Notes: generated by a model from the letters alone, not told the origin. Numbered from the stretch's first letter, positions 27,304 through 36,225 are shown. The stretch is 64,000 nucleotides of DNA from CAYNEO01 sp964396245 (GCA_964396245.1 CAYNEO010000016.1:4023-68022), one strand, 5' to 3'. Numbers and translations are program-made.

Positions 27304-27762
27304 ATGAAACGCATACTGACGATACTGTTGATAACCGCCGTCCTGACGCCTCTGACTTTCGCACAGGAAGGCATGACAAAGGCGAAAACCAACCAGACGG
27401 TCGAACAGGCCGCCGACCGTTTGGAATCACTGATCAAAGACAAAGGTCTGAACGTGTTCTGCCGCGTTAACCATCAGAAGAATGCCGAGAGTGTCGGACT
27501 CGAAATGCGGCCGACCATCCTGCTGATCTTCGGCAATCCCAAAGTGGGCACGCCGCTCATGAAGTGTGCCCAGACGGTTGCCATCGATCTGCCCCAGAAA
27601 TTTCTCGTATGGCAGGATGAAAACGGCCAGACATGGATTGGCTACAACGACCCCTCGTATCTGGCAAAGCGGCACGATATCAGCGACTGTGAAAAACCGC
27701 AGGAGGAAATGGCCAAGGCGCTGAGCAATTTCGCCAAAGCCGCCGCAAAGAGCCTGAACTGA
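27304..27762 (+). CDS. Exported DUF302 protein
   Basis: From ATG 27304 (AGGAG upstream) the protein is 152 residues with a signal peptide (MKRILTILLITAVLTPLTFA). The DUF302 core follows, with LESLIKDKGLNVFCRVNHQ, PTILLIFGNPKVGTPLM and PQKFLVWQDENGQTWIGYNDP. DUF302 proteins are small periplasmic or cytosolic proteins that recur near sulfur-metabolism genes; no activity is established to my knowledge. Three Cys residues (in FCRVN, MKCAQ and SDCEK) could bind metal or sulfur. It is the last gene before a hairpin and a 313-base gap. Confidence 0.8.
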   Translation: MKRILTILLITAVLTPLTFAQEGMTKAKTNQTVEQAADRLESLIKDKGLNVFCRVNHQKNAESVGLEMRPTILLIFGNPKVGTPLMKCAQTVAIDLPQKFLVWQDENGQTWIGYNDPSYLAKRHDISDCEKPQEEMAKALSNFAKAAAKSLN

Positions 27763-28075
27763 TAACCCTGCTCATGTGTTTGAAACATAAGAAGGGTTAA
27801 AGGGGGGAGAGAGGGAGAGGGATCGTCACCCAAAAAAAGTGCCGACGTTGGATTCTCAGCCTGACGGTCAAAAGACTTCGACGGGTGGTTGTCTCTAAAA
27901 TGGCTACGGTGCGGTACTATGATGGTCGGACGGGAGTTTTTCGTACCACCTTGGCAATCAACCACAGACAGAAGATACCATCGAAAGATCTCAGGTCGAT
28001 CTGACTCCATTGAGAAGGGGGCATCAGGGCCATGATTCGATTCTACAGAATATCTATGTTTCAAGGAGGCCAAAA
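27763..28075 (+). other. Intergenic gap with imperfect hairpin
   Basis: AACCCT...AGGGTT and ATGT...ACAT form an imperfect hairpin at 27764-27798 right after the DUF302 stop codon, without a T tract; it may mark the end of that transcript. The rest is purine-rich (27799-27830) and otherwise featureless. No clear promoter for the cytochrome at 28076 can be read, but its AAGGAGG at 28063-28069 is strong. Confidence 0.45.
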
Positions 28076-28855
28076 ATGTCGAAAAAAGCGATTTTCGAGG
28101 AAGCGCCGATATCAAGACGCAAGGCGTTGACGGACGCGGGAATGATCTTAGGGGCCACAGCGCTGGCCATGCTCCCCGCGGCCGCGGGCGGACAGCAGCA
28201 CTCGAAAAATGAGAACGCAAAGCAGCCCAGGTTTCCGTGGGGGTACAAGAAGATAGATCCCGAGAAGGCGGGGCAGATCGCGTACGAGAAGTACTTCAAG
28301 GGAGAGTGCAGCTTCGCCGCGGCGTCGGGAATTCTCATTCCGCTGCAGGAGGAGATCGGTGAACCCTACTCATCTCTTCCCCTGGACGCCTTCAAGTTCG
28401 GACACAGCGGCGTGGTCGGATGGGGCACGACGTGCGGTACGCTGATCGGGGCCGGCATCGCGACCGCGTTCATCGCGGGAGAGAACGGCGAGCAAATACT
28501 CAACGAAGTGATCAAGTGGTACACCAACACATCCTTGCCCAATTTCAAGCCCTCTAATCCGAAGGCAACTATCCACACCGAATCCGTCAGTCATTCGCCA
28601 CTCTGCCATATTTCTGTGGGCAGGTGGATGAAGAAAGCCAGGGTGACTGACTATAGATCGGACCCGAGAAAGGAACGGTGTGCCCGGTTGGCCGGGCGCG
28701 TGGCGAAACAGACGGTCATCATATTGAATAAGTGGGCCGATGGAAACCTGGGCAAGATCACGAAGAGTCACAGCGCCATTGCCGCTTTTGGTCTGCCGGC
28801 ACAGAACAACTGCAGTGACTGTCACAAGCAGGCTGCTCCAAGTTTCGCGAAGTAG
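28076..28855 (+). CDS. Tat-exported C_GCAxxG_C_C family cytochrome c
   Basis: A 259-residue protein with a twin-arginine signal (SRRKALTDAGMILGATALAM, residues 13-32). The four-cysteine pattern of the C_GCAxxG_C_C family is present at Cys78 (GECSFAAASG), Cys120 (GWGTTCGTLIGAG), Cys177 and Cys202. A single c-haem site C246-SD-CH250 lies at the C-terminus. The layout recalls split-Soret cytochromes, which combine this domain with haem and an Fe-S cluster. Tat export suggests it folds with its Fe-S cofactor in the cytoplasm. A role as a redox partner of the sulfur island is inferred from position. Confidence 0.78.
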   Translation: MSKKAIFEEAPISRRKALTDAGMILGATALAMLPAAAGGQQHSKNENAKQPRFPWGYKKIDPEKAGQIAYEKYFKGECSFAAASGILIPLQEEIGEPYSSLPLDAFKFGHSGVVGWGTTCGTLIGAGIATAFIAGENGEQILNEVIKWYTNTSLPNFKPSNPKATIHTESVSHSPLCHISVGRWMKKARVTDYRSDPRKERCARLAGRVAKQTVIILNKWADGNLGKITKSHSAIAAFGLPAQNNCSDCHKQAAPSFAK

Positions 28856-28926
28856 CCCGCCGGGACTTCTACGGGAGACCACAGCCGGATGTTGCCATCC
28901 CTTCGCGGTCAGTCGCTGGTTGAAAT

Positions 28927-28944
28927 GGGAGCGGATGTGCTCCC
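28927..28944 (-). terminator. Hairpin after tRNA-Leu
   Basis: On the minus strand, GGGAGC, 6-base loop, GCTCCC, followed by ATTTC. It begins 13 bases past the tRNA 3' end. Confidence 0.5.
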
Positions 28945-28957
28945 CGGAGAACATTAA

Positions 28958-29041
28958 TGCCGGAGGTCGGACTTGAACCGACACGATGTTGCCATCGGGG
29001 GATTTTGAGTCCCCTGCGTCTACCAGTTTCACCACTCCGGC
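28958..29041 (-). tRNA. tRNA-Leu (CAA anticodon)
   Basis: The 84-base minus-strand sequence folds as a class II tRNA. The acceptor stem is GCCGGAG with CTCCGGC. The D arm contains TGGTAGACGC. The anticodon stem GGGGA/TCCCC holds loop CTCAAAA with anticodon CAA. A variable arm includes GATGGCAACATC, and the T arm is GTCGG-TTCAAGT-CCGAC. The discriminator is A, as in leucine tRNAs. The 3' CCA is not encoded and must be added by nucleotidyltransferase. Confidence 0.96.
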
Positions 29042-29081
29042 ATTCTGCCATCTGTCAATTGGCCGTAACCGGCCGAGCCCA

Positions 29082-29111
29082 AGTATAATACGCCCCGCAA
29101 AGATATGTCAA
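29082..29111 (-). promoter_or_regulatory. Strong promoter of tRNA-Leu
   Basis: On the minus strand: consensus TTGACA (29106-29111), 18-base spacer, TATACT (29082-29087). Transcription should begin about 34 bases before the mature tRNA 5' end. Confidence 0.8.
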
Positions 29112-29151
29112 GGGAGTTGTCGGCGCCCCCGCAAACTCGTAGATACAATTG

Positions 29152-31308
29152 CTAGAAGTGAGTCCGGTCGTCGGAAGTATCTTCTGGAACCGACGGTTCG
29201 TCTGACCGCGCTCTCGGCACATAGAGCCCTGTCGATGGATGCAAGTGGCAGCGAGTCGTCGGCTCCGTACCGGCTATAAACACTTCGTTGCGGACTTCGA
29301 CACACCGGTCAGTGGCAATCTCGCCCGACTCGAGGCAGACGTCCTCGTGCACGATACCCTCCGGCTCCTCGAAATCCTCGATAGGTAGAGAGTCGTGCGC
29401 CGCAACCATGAAATTGGCCCAGATTGGAACACCGTTCGTGGAACCTTCCTGATTGCGACCCAGTGACGTCTTGTCATCGAATCCAACCCAGGTTCCGGCT
29501 GTGATCTGCGGCGTATAACCGATAAACCAGTTGTCGCAGAAATTATCTGTCGTCCCGGTCTTGCCGCCTGCCGGACGGGTGAAGCCCAGCCAGCGTGATC
29601 GTCTGCCTGTTCCGGCGTTGACCACTGACTGCATCATACTAACCATGATATAGGCCGTCTGCGCCGAGAGAACTTCCTCTTTCTGAATCGCGGTATTGTC
29701 CTCGATAACTTTGCCGTACCGGTCGACTATCTTGTGCACCATGCGGTAGGGGATATGAATGCCCCGGTCGGCGAATGTGCTGTACGCCGAGACCAACTCA
29801 ATCAGCTTCACTTCTCCAACGCCGATTGCCAGCGACGGCACCGGGTCTAGTGGAGTGGTGATCCCCATGCGGCGAGCGTAAAAGATCGCCTCCTGAGGGC
29901 TGATCTTCAGAAGCAGTCGTATCGCCACCAGGTTCCGCGAGAGACGAAGTCCGTCGCGAAGTGTGATTGGTCCCATAAACTTGTCGTCGAAATTGTGCGG
30001 CCGCCACTGCTTGGCCCCGGGGATATCCAGCACAATCGGGTTATCGTCGACGATGTCCGTCGTTTTGTATCCGTTATCGACACAGGCCGTGTACACGAAC
30101 GGCTTGAACGCCGATCCGGGTTGTAACGTGGCCTGATACGCCCGGTTCCATTTCGAGTCCTCGAATGACCGTCCACCCACCATCGCCAGTACGTCCCCGT
30201 TGGAGTTGTCTATGGCAACAAAAGCACCCTGGACCTTCTTGTAGATGCGAATGGAGTCGCCGAACTGATCAACCGTGTCGGGCAGAAAAGTCGTATAATG
30301 CGGGTTGCTCATCGGGTAGGTCCGCTCAATGCGGGCCTGAATGGCATCCACTTGCTGGTAAACGGCTTGTTCGGCATCATGCTGGAGACTTGCATCGAGC
30401 GACGTATACACCTTCAGGCCACTGGAATACAGCGCCGACTCGCCATACTTATCGAGAATATACTGGCGAATTGTTTCTGTGAAATACGGCGCGATACCCT
30501 GGTTTTCCTCGGGCGGCGAAATTCTCAACGGCTCACTGCGCAACGAGTCATACGCTTCTTTGGAAATGCCGCCGTTGTCGTAATACGCATATAAGACCCG
30601 GTTGCGCGCCTGCAGCGATTTGTCCGGATTGTTGAGTGGCGAATTGATATTGGGGCCCTTAAGTAAACCGATAATGATCGCCGACTCATTCAGGTCAAGC
30701 TCCGACGGCGTCTTGTCAAAAAACATGTGCGCCGCCGCCGCAATCCCGTAAGCACCCCGGCTGAAATAATACTGGTTGAGATACATCTCCAGTATCTCTT
30801 GCTTCGAATACGTCCGCTCCAGCTTGATCGTCGTCAGCGCTTCCTTGATCTTTCGCTCAAAAGTCCGTTGCTGGGTCAAAAACAGCATCCGGGAAAGCTG
30901 CTGGCTGATTGTCGATGCCCCCGCCGTAATCTTGAGCTCGGCGAGATTCTTCAGCGCCACCAGAAACGCCCGGCGAATATTGATTCCCCAGTGATCATAA
31001 AAGGCCCTGTCCTCGGTGGCGATGAGCATGTTCACCAGGTGAGGGGGGAGGTCATTGTATGGCGTCAGAACCCGGTTCTCGCTGTAAAATTCCTTAAGGA
31101 GAGTCCCGTTGCGATCGTATACCTTCGTCTTGACACTCGGCTCGATATTATGAAGCTGCTCGAATGACGGGAGCTCCGACTGGTAAATCTGGTAGGTCCG
31201 GAAACCTGCGATTATCAGTAGTACAACAACTGTCGCGGCCCCGATGAGAATCCAGTTTCTCAGTCGGTGACCCGGCTTTCCTGAAGGTCGTTTGGTTCTT
31301 AATGCCAT
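29152..31308 (-). CDS. Penicillin-binding protein 1A (glycosyltransferase/transpeptidase)
   Basis: The 718-residue protein builds peptidoglycan from lipid II. It has a short cytoplasmic Lys/Arg-rich start, one membrane helix (~18-40), a GT51 glycosyltransferase domain with catalytic ATEDRAFYDHWGIN (~97) and RKIKEALTTIKLER, then a transpeptidase domain with PGSAFKP (Ser-x-x-Lys, ~397), SRNL and GKTGTTDN. Length and order fit class A PBPs. The gene has a good promoter so close that no ribosome site fits in front of the ATG (see promoter entry). It is transcribed divergently from tyrS. Confidence 0.96.
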   Translation of the reverse strand: MALRTKRPSGKPGHRLRNWILIGAATVVVLLIIAGFRTYQIYQSELPSFEQLHNIEPSVKTKVYDRNGTLLKEFYSENRVLTPYNDLPPHLVNMLIATEDRAFYDHWGINIRRAFLVALKNLAELKITAGASTISQQLSRMLFLTQQRTFERKIKEALTTIKLERTYSKQEILEMYLNQYYFSRGAYGIAAAAHMFFDKTPSELDLNESAIIIGLLKGPNINSPLNNPDKSLQARNRVLYAYYDNGGISKEAYDSLRSEPLRISPPEENQGIAPYFTETIRQYILDKYGESALYSSGLKVYTSLDASLQHDAEQAVYQQVDAIQARIERTYPMSNPHYTTFLPDTVDQFGDSIRIYKKVQGAFVAIDNSNGDVLAMVGGRSFEDSKWNRAYQATLQPGSAFKPFVYTACVDNGYKTTDIVDDNPIVLDIPGAKQWRPHNFDDKFMGPITLRDGLRLSRNLVAIRLLLKISPQEAIFYARRMGITTPLDPVPSLAIGVGEVKLIELVSAYSTFADRGIHIPYRMVHKIVDRYGKVIEDNTAIQKEEVLSAQTAYIMVSMMQSVVNAGTGRRSRWLGFTRPAGGKTGTTDNFCDNWFIGYTPQITAGTWVGFDDKTSLGRNQEGSTNGVPIWANFMVAAHDSLPIEDFEEPEGIVHEDVCLESGEIATDRCVEVRNEVFIAGTEPTTRCHLHPSTGLYVPRARSDEPSVPEDTSDDRTHF

Positions 31309-31314
31309 GGCGCG

Positions 31315-31343
31315 TATATAAGACTGCCTGCCTCCTCAGTCAA
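31315..31343 (-). promoter_or_regulatory. Promoter giving a likely leaderless PBP1A mRNA
   Basis: On the minus strand: TTGACT (31338-31343), exactly 17 bases, TATATA (31315-31320). Six bases separate the -10 box from the ATG (31306-31308), so position +1 would be the A of the start codon. A GGAGG lies inside the spacer, upstream of the transcription start, and would not be in the RNA. Confidence 0.7.
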
Positions 31344-31496
31344 CTTAAAATGGCCCTCTCAATGGACCGCAGTCCGTCTCCTCTCCCTGTTTTTTCTGTC
31401 GTCGCCTGTTGCATTACCTCTATATTTCATCGTACCTTATGCTACAATTTTATATGCCGATAGTTACAAAAGATTTCACGAAGGAGCCCGGATCAC

Positions 31497-32753
31497 GTGA
31501 GCAGCGAAAGCCCGGAAATCAAAAAAGAATTCGAACACCAGTGGCAGCTAATTACCCGCGGAGCCGTCGACGTTCTCCCCGAGGATGAATTCAAAAATAA
31601 GATTCTTCGCTCGATAAAGGAAAACCGTCCCCTCCGGGTCAAACAAGGCTTCGACCCCACCGCCCCCGACATCCATCTCGGTCATACCGTGGGCCTGCGT
31701 AAGTTACGGCAGTTCCAGGACTTAGGCCATAAGGTCGTGCTGATAATCGGCGATTACACGGGGCTTATCGGTGATCCGTCGGGCCGCTCCGATACTCGCC
31801 CGATGTTGAGCTACGGCCAACTTATGGAGAACGCTGAAACCTACCAGGAGCAGTTCTTTAAGATAGTGGACAAGTCGAAGTGCGAGGTTCATTTCAACGG
31901 TGAATGGTTCAAGCATATGGAATTCCTCGATTTCATCAACCTGACAACCAAATTCACCGTTGCCCGGCTGCTCGAACGGGATGACTTTGCCAAGCGGATG
32001 AAAGACAACGCCCCGATTTCCGTCCACGAGTTGTTTTATCCTCTCATGCAGGCTTATGATTCGGTTGCGATTCGCGCCGATGTCGAGCTTGGAGCCACCG
32101 AACAGAAATTCAACCTGCTCGCTGGAAGGACTATTCAGGAAGCCTACGGTCAGGAAGCTCAGTGCATCCTGACTCTGCCGATTCTCGTCGGTCTCGACGG
32201 TGAGCGGCGCATGTCGAAATCTCTCGGAAACTACGTCGGCATCGATGAACCGCCGCGCGAAATATTCGGAAAAATCATGTCAATTCCGGACAGCCTGATT
32301 TACCACTACTTCGAACTCGCCAGCGACGTCAGCAATGAAAAGCTTGCGCAAGTTAAAGCAGAACTTGAGGATGGTTCGGTTAACCCGATGATAGTCAAGA
32401 AAGAACTGGGGGAGACTCTGGTTGATATGTACTACCCGAAAAGCTCCGGCAAGTCCGCGCGAGAGGAGTTCGAACGTGTCTTTGCCCAGGGTAAACTTCC
32501 GGATGACATACCGGAGATAGACGAGAACGGAATTCGCAAACTCGAACTGAATCCCGAGTCAGTCTATCTCGTCCACTTGATGACTCGCACCGGAATGACA
32601 AAATCAAACGGCGAGGCCCGCAAATTGATTCAATCCGGCGCGGTATCACTTGATGGCGAGAAGGTAACTGACCCCGATTACGAATTTGCGGTCGACTCAG
32701 GACGTATACTCAAAGTCGGAAAACGCCGATTCCTGAGAATAAAGGCCGGATAA
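31497..32753 (+). CDS. tyrS: Tyrosyl-tRNA synthetase
   Basis: The 418-residue enzyme charges tRNA-Tyr. Class I motifs are HLGH in DIHLGHTVGL (~57) and the KMSKS-type loop RMSKSLGNYVG (~238). A C-terminal S4 RNA-binding domain (GEARKLIQSGAVSLDGEKV) is present. The start is GTG, 10 bases after AAGGAG. In this synthetase the HLGH/RMSKSLGNY pairing is that of the TyrZ-like branch. The preceding gene is divergent. Confidence 0.96.
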   Translation: MSSESPEIKKEFEHQWQLITRGAVDVLPEDEFKNKILRSIKENRPLRVKQGFDPTAPDIHLGHTVGLRKLRQFQDLGHKVVLIIGDYTGLIGDPSGRSDTRPMLSYGQLMENAETYQEQFFKIVDKSKCEVHFNGEWFKHMEFLDFINLTTKFTVARLLERDDFAKRMKDNAPISVHELFYPLMQAYDSVAIRADVELGATEQKFNLLAGRTIQEAYGQEAQCILTLPILVGLDGERRMSKSLGNYVGIDEPPREIFGKIMSIPDSLIYHYFELASDVSNEKLAQVKAELEDGSVNPMIVKKELGETLVDMYYPKSSGKSAREEFERVFAQGKLPDDIPEIDENGIRKLELNPESVYLVHLMTRTGMTKSNGEARKLIQSGAVSLDGEKVTDPDYEFAVDSGRILKVGKRRFLRIKAG

Positions 32754-32787
32754 GTTTGCAACTTTTTCCGCCTTCGTGCATTTCAGT

Positions 32788-32798
32788 TATGGTATAAC
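32788..32798 (+). promoter_or_regulatory. Extended -10 promoter before TPR gene
   Basis: TGGTATAAC provides an extended -10 element (TATAAC at 32793-32798). No good -35 box lies 17 bases upstream, as is common with extended -10 promoters. Confidence 0.45.
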
Positions 32799-32814
32799 TG
32801 TCAATAACACGCTG

Positions 32815-34461
32815 ATGGAAAACCGATTAGTGAGAAAATATCTTTCGATTTCGATAGTCTTTATTCTGGCGGCACTCATTACAGCCGGGTGTAGTTCGCA
32901 GTCGGCCAAGGAACGCCCCGGTGAGGAGGCGAAAGGCTCACTCCGCCGGATGGCTGTCACTCAGGGTGAGATGCCGGAAAAGCCTATCAACTACTACGCC
33001 TACCAGTACTACGTCAACGGCATCCTTGCCGAAGAAGTCAACGACTACTATAGCGCCGCCAATGCGTACGAACGCGCCCTGACCTATTTCCCGGAATCTT
33101 ACGAAATTGGCTTCTCACTTGCCGAGTCGTATTACCGCCTCGGTGAACCCGAAAAATGTCTCGATGTCCTCAAGAAAGTGAGCCCGAGGGACGTCGATGT
33201 ATTCAAACTCAGCGCGGCGTGCTACCGCATGCTCGAGGATTACGACTCCTACAAGGGGGCGTACTTGAATGTCCTCAAGCTTGATTCCGAAGATGCCGAG
33301 TCATATTCCATCCTCGGACAGCTCTATCTGCGTGATAAAAATGTTGATTCCGCCATCTGGGCCTATGCCGGTCTGGCCCGTGTGAGACCGGACGACTTCC
33401 AGCTCTGGAATCAATTGGGACGGCTGTATGTCGAGAGCAAGGACTATTCCCGGGCTAAGGACGCCTTGCGCAACTCGGTAAATCTGGACTCGTCACTTGC
33501 CAATCTCGTCGCGGTCGTTACGCTTGGCGATATGTACCAGCTGGCCCAACAGCCGGACTCGGCGGATATGATGTATCAGCGGGCCCTCAAATTGGATCCG
33601 ACTAATTCCATCATTCTGAATATGATGGTTACGCGGTATACTGAGCAGGACATGTTCGAGCAAGCCCTTCCGTACGCAAAAACGCTCGCTCAGATCGAAT
33701 CCGATGACCCCGCCCAGCTCAGGCGACTGGGCATGATCTATTACTACGTAGACTCCCTCTCGGAGGCCGAGAAGATCTTCGAACAACTGATTGACCAGGG
33801 AGACACGCACGACCTGAACTATCATTTCCTGGGTCTGATAGACTCCGACCGCGGAAACTTCGAGGCGGCTGTCGAGCAGTTTCAGGAGGTTACGCAACGC
33901 GCTGACAGCCTCCCGTCGGGCTGGCTGAACCTGGGCTACGCTTACCGCAAGTTGAAACAGCCCGAAAAAGAGATCGCAGCCTACGAGGCCGGCCTGTCAA
34001 GAGTGACCGACCCGGACGGGCATCTCCGCATCCAGTTTGCGCTGGGCAGCACCTATGAGCAGAACGGGTACTTTGACAAGGCAGTCCGGACATTCGAAGA
34101 CCTGCTGAAGACGGATCCCAACTATCACCCGGCTCTGAATTACCTTGGCTACATGCTCGCCGATAAGGGAGTACGATTGCAGTATGCCCTGCAGCTTGTC
34201 TCGAAAGCGGTTGAAATTGCCCCGAGAAATGCCGCCTATCTTGATTCTTACGGATGGGTATTCTATCGCCTGGGCGATTATGACAAGGCGGTCGAATACC
34301 TGAAACAGGCCGTTGAACTTGACAGCGATCCGGTTATTTTCGATCATTTGGGCGACGCCTACGCCGCCAAGGGCAAACTCGAACGGGCCCGTGAGTGGTG
34401 GGAAAAAGCCCTGGCGCTGCAACCGGATAATAGTGCTATCAAGGAGAAGCTGGACCGTTGA
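32815..34461 (+). CDS. Tetratricopeptide-repeat lipoprotein
   Basis: From ATG 32815 this is a 548-residue protein; GTG 32830 is a possible alternative, and a frame from 32776 would begin upstream of the likely transcript start. A lipoprotein signal ends in LITAGC-SSQ. The body is almost wholly TPR repeats, for example YYSAANAYERALTYFPESYE, SAIWAYAGLARVRPDDFQLW, and a final DYDKAVEYLKQAVELDSDP. TPR lipoproteins commonly organise envelope complexes; no partner is evident beyond the next gene, which overlaps it by 4 bases. Confidence 0.88.
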   Translation: MENRLVRKYLSISIVFILAALITAGCSSQSAKERPGEEAKGSLRRMAVTQGEMPEKPINYYAYQYYVNGILAEEVNDYYSAANAYERALTYFPESYEIGFSLAESYYRLGEPEKCLDVLKKVSPRDVDVFKLSAACYRMLEDYDSYKGAYLNVLKLDSEDAESYSILGQLYLRDKNVDSAIWAYAGLARVRPDDFQLWNQLGRLYVESKDYSRAKDALRNSVNLDSSLANLVAVVTLGDMYQLAQQPDSADMMYQRALKLDPTNSIILNMMVTRYTEQDMFEQALPYAKTLAQIESDDPAQLRRLGMIYYYVDSLSEAEKIFEQLIDQGDTHDLNYHFLGLIDSDRGNFEAAVEQFQEVTQRADSLPSGWLNLGYAYRKLKQPEKEIAAYEAGLSRVTDPDGHLRIQFALGSTYEQNGYFDKAVRTFEDLLKTDPNYHPALNYLGYMLADKGVRLQYALQLVSKAVEIAPRNAAYLDSYGWVFYRLGDYDKAVEYLKQAVELDSDPVIFDHLGDAYAAKGKLERAREWWEKALALQPDNSAIKEKLDR

Positions 34462-36155
34462 ACCCCGGCCATCGATCTTTGCCCTTCCGGGCTGTCCTTC
34501 TTGCCCTTGTGCTTTCAATCCTCATTATCACTTGCGCTGAAGTTGTACCCCCGCCCGGAGGTCCCGAAGACAAGACAGCCCCGATTCTTCTCAGCTCAAC
34601 TCCGGCCAACGGCGACACACTTGTTCCTTTCGGCAACACCATCACGTTGAAGTTCTCTGAACGGATTGTCAGGCCCAGGACCGGTCGCCCGATCTACATC
34701 TCGCCGCGGCCCGAGGCCGAACCCGAAGTTGACTGGAAGTCAGACGAGATTGTCATCCATCTGGCAGACTCGTTCAAGACCGATCAGACATATATCGTGA
34801 CCGTTAGCCCCACAGTGACTGACTTGCGCAACAATCGCCTCGATACTGCGATCACGGTTGCCTTTACAACCGGGACCTCGATTGCATCCGGTGTTGTCTC
34901 GGGCAACGTATACTCCGACCCCGATAAACCGCAGCCGGGAGTGGTCGCGGCTCTTTACGAGCTGCCCGAATCAGGCAGGACCATCGACTACGATTCCGTT
35001 TACCCGGAATATATGACCACAGCGAACAAGGAAGGGTATTTCGCCCTCAGGTACCTGCCGACTAAATCTTATCGACTGATCGCGTTCGAAGATAAGAACC
35101 GCGATGATCGCTTCAATCCATACACCGAGTCTTTTGCTGTTCCGGATCGTCCGATAAACCTCGCCGGTGAAGAGCGGCTCGACCGGCTGATGATGTTCAT
35201 GACCAGTCTGGACACGGCTACAGCCGCTATCATCGGGGCCGCTTATACGTCCGACCAACTCGTGCGAGTGCGCCTCTCCCGCAAACTTGACCCTTCGTAT
35301 CTGGCCGACCATCTATCAGGCATGCAGTTACGTCCGGACAGTGTTTCCGGTCAGCCCATTTCCGCCCGGGGATTTCAGGAATCGCAACTGGAGGAAACGG
35401 GTACCATCCTGGCGTCTTTTGGGACTGTGCCCGAAGGTATGTACACGATTTGGATTCGTTATGATTCGACCAAACCGCCTATCGAGTATCCCAATTTCTC
35501 AGTGACTGCCGTAGAAGATGAAACGCCTCCAAAGGTGGAGGATTTCCAGCCGGAAAGGACGCCACTGTTTGCGAAACAGGTGCACATCCGGATGACATTC
35601 TCCGAGCCGTTGGACACGAGTGCGATAAACGATCAAAGCCTCAAGCTCTGGTGGGGTGATAGTCTTCAGATTCCGATTTCCACAATGTGGCCGGATCCGT
35701 TTCACATGAAAATCCTCCCGTCAGATACGTTAGCTCCCGGCAATTACAGTCTTCAGGTCACCGAATTCGACTTCGTTGATCCCGCCGGAAACCTTTTGGG
35801 CGATTCGCTTCGTACGTACTCGTTCTCGGTGCTGGACGCCGATTCTCTCGGGTCGATTACGGGCACGGTTATCATTCGCCTTGCGGAGAAACGCGGCGAC
35901 CCGGTCATCCTCTGGTTTCAGAAAACTGCCGACAAGCACATTTTTCAGCAGAAGGCCGATACATCTCGCTTCAGTATTGAAGTCCCTGCCGGAAAATACC
36001 TCCTCTCCGGCTTCATCGATTCAAATGGCGATGACAGGTTGGGGAGAGGCTCAGTGATCCCGTTCAGCTTCTCGGAAACGGTCGGCAGCTATCCCGACAC
36101 GGTTGCAGTCCGTGCTCGGTTCGAAACCGCCGGTATCAGATTCGAGTTCGAATGA
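34458..36155 (+). CDS. Ig-like domain (SbsA/Big_5) lipoprotein
   Basis: The frame begins with TTG at 34458, overlapping the TGA of the TPR gene; AAGGAGA lies 12 bases upstream. The 565-residue product has a hydrophobic leader ending in LIITC-AEVVPPPGGPEDKTAP, a lipobox followed by the PPGGPxDxxPP segment typical of these proteins. Next comes a Big_5/SbsA Ig-like domain (LSSTPANGDTLVPFGNTITL...FSERIVRP), a carboxypeptidase-like beta domain and a second Ig-like repeat (FSEPLDTSAINDQSLKLWW). Such proteins are common in FCB bacteria; their function is unknown. The overlap implies coupled translation with the TPR lipoprotein. Confidence 0.85.
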   Translation: MNPGHRSLPFRAVLLALVLSILIITCAEVVPPPGGPEDKTAPILLSSTPANGDTLVPFGNTITLKFSERIVRPRTGRPIYISPRPEAEPEVDWKSDEIVIHLADSFKTDQTYIVTVSPTVTDLRNNRLDTAITVAFTTGTSIASGVVSGNVYSDPDKPQPGVVAALYELPESGRTIDYDSVYPEYMTTANKEGYFALRYLPTKSYRLIAFEDKNRDDRFNPYTESFAVPDRPINLAGEERLDRLMMFMTSLDTATAAIIGAAYTSDQLVRVRLSRKLDPSYLADHLSGMQLRPDSVSGQPISARGFQESQLEETGTILASFGTVPEGMYTIWIRYDSTKPPIEYPNFSVTAVEDETPPKVEDFQPERTPLFAKQVHIRMTFSEPLDTSAINDQSLKLWWGDSLQIPISTMWPDPFHMKILPSDTLAPGNYSLQVTEFDFVDPAGNLLGDSLRTYSFSVLDADSLGSITGTVIIRLAEKRGDPVILWFQKTADKHIFQQKADTSRFSIEVPAGKYLLSGFIDSNGDDRLGRGSVIPFSFSETVGSYPDTVAVRARFETAGIRFEFE

Positions 36156-36178
36156 CAATTCTTTCTCCCCAATAAAAA

Positions 36179-36201
36179 AGCAGGACTATGCTAGTCCTGC
36201 T
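36179..36201. terminator. Bidirectional intrinsic terminator
   Basis: AGCAGGACT, loop ATGCT, AGTCCTGCT: a perfect 9-bp stem between two convergent genes. On the minus strand it is followed by TTTTTTATT, on the plus strand by TCTCACTTT. Confidence 0.9.
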
Positions 36202-36225
36202 TCTCACTTTCGATGCCCGTTCCGA

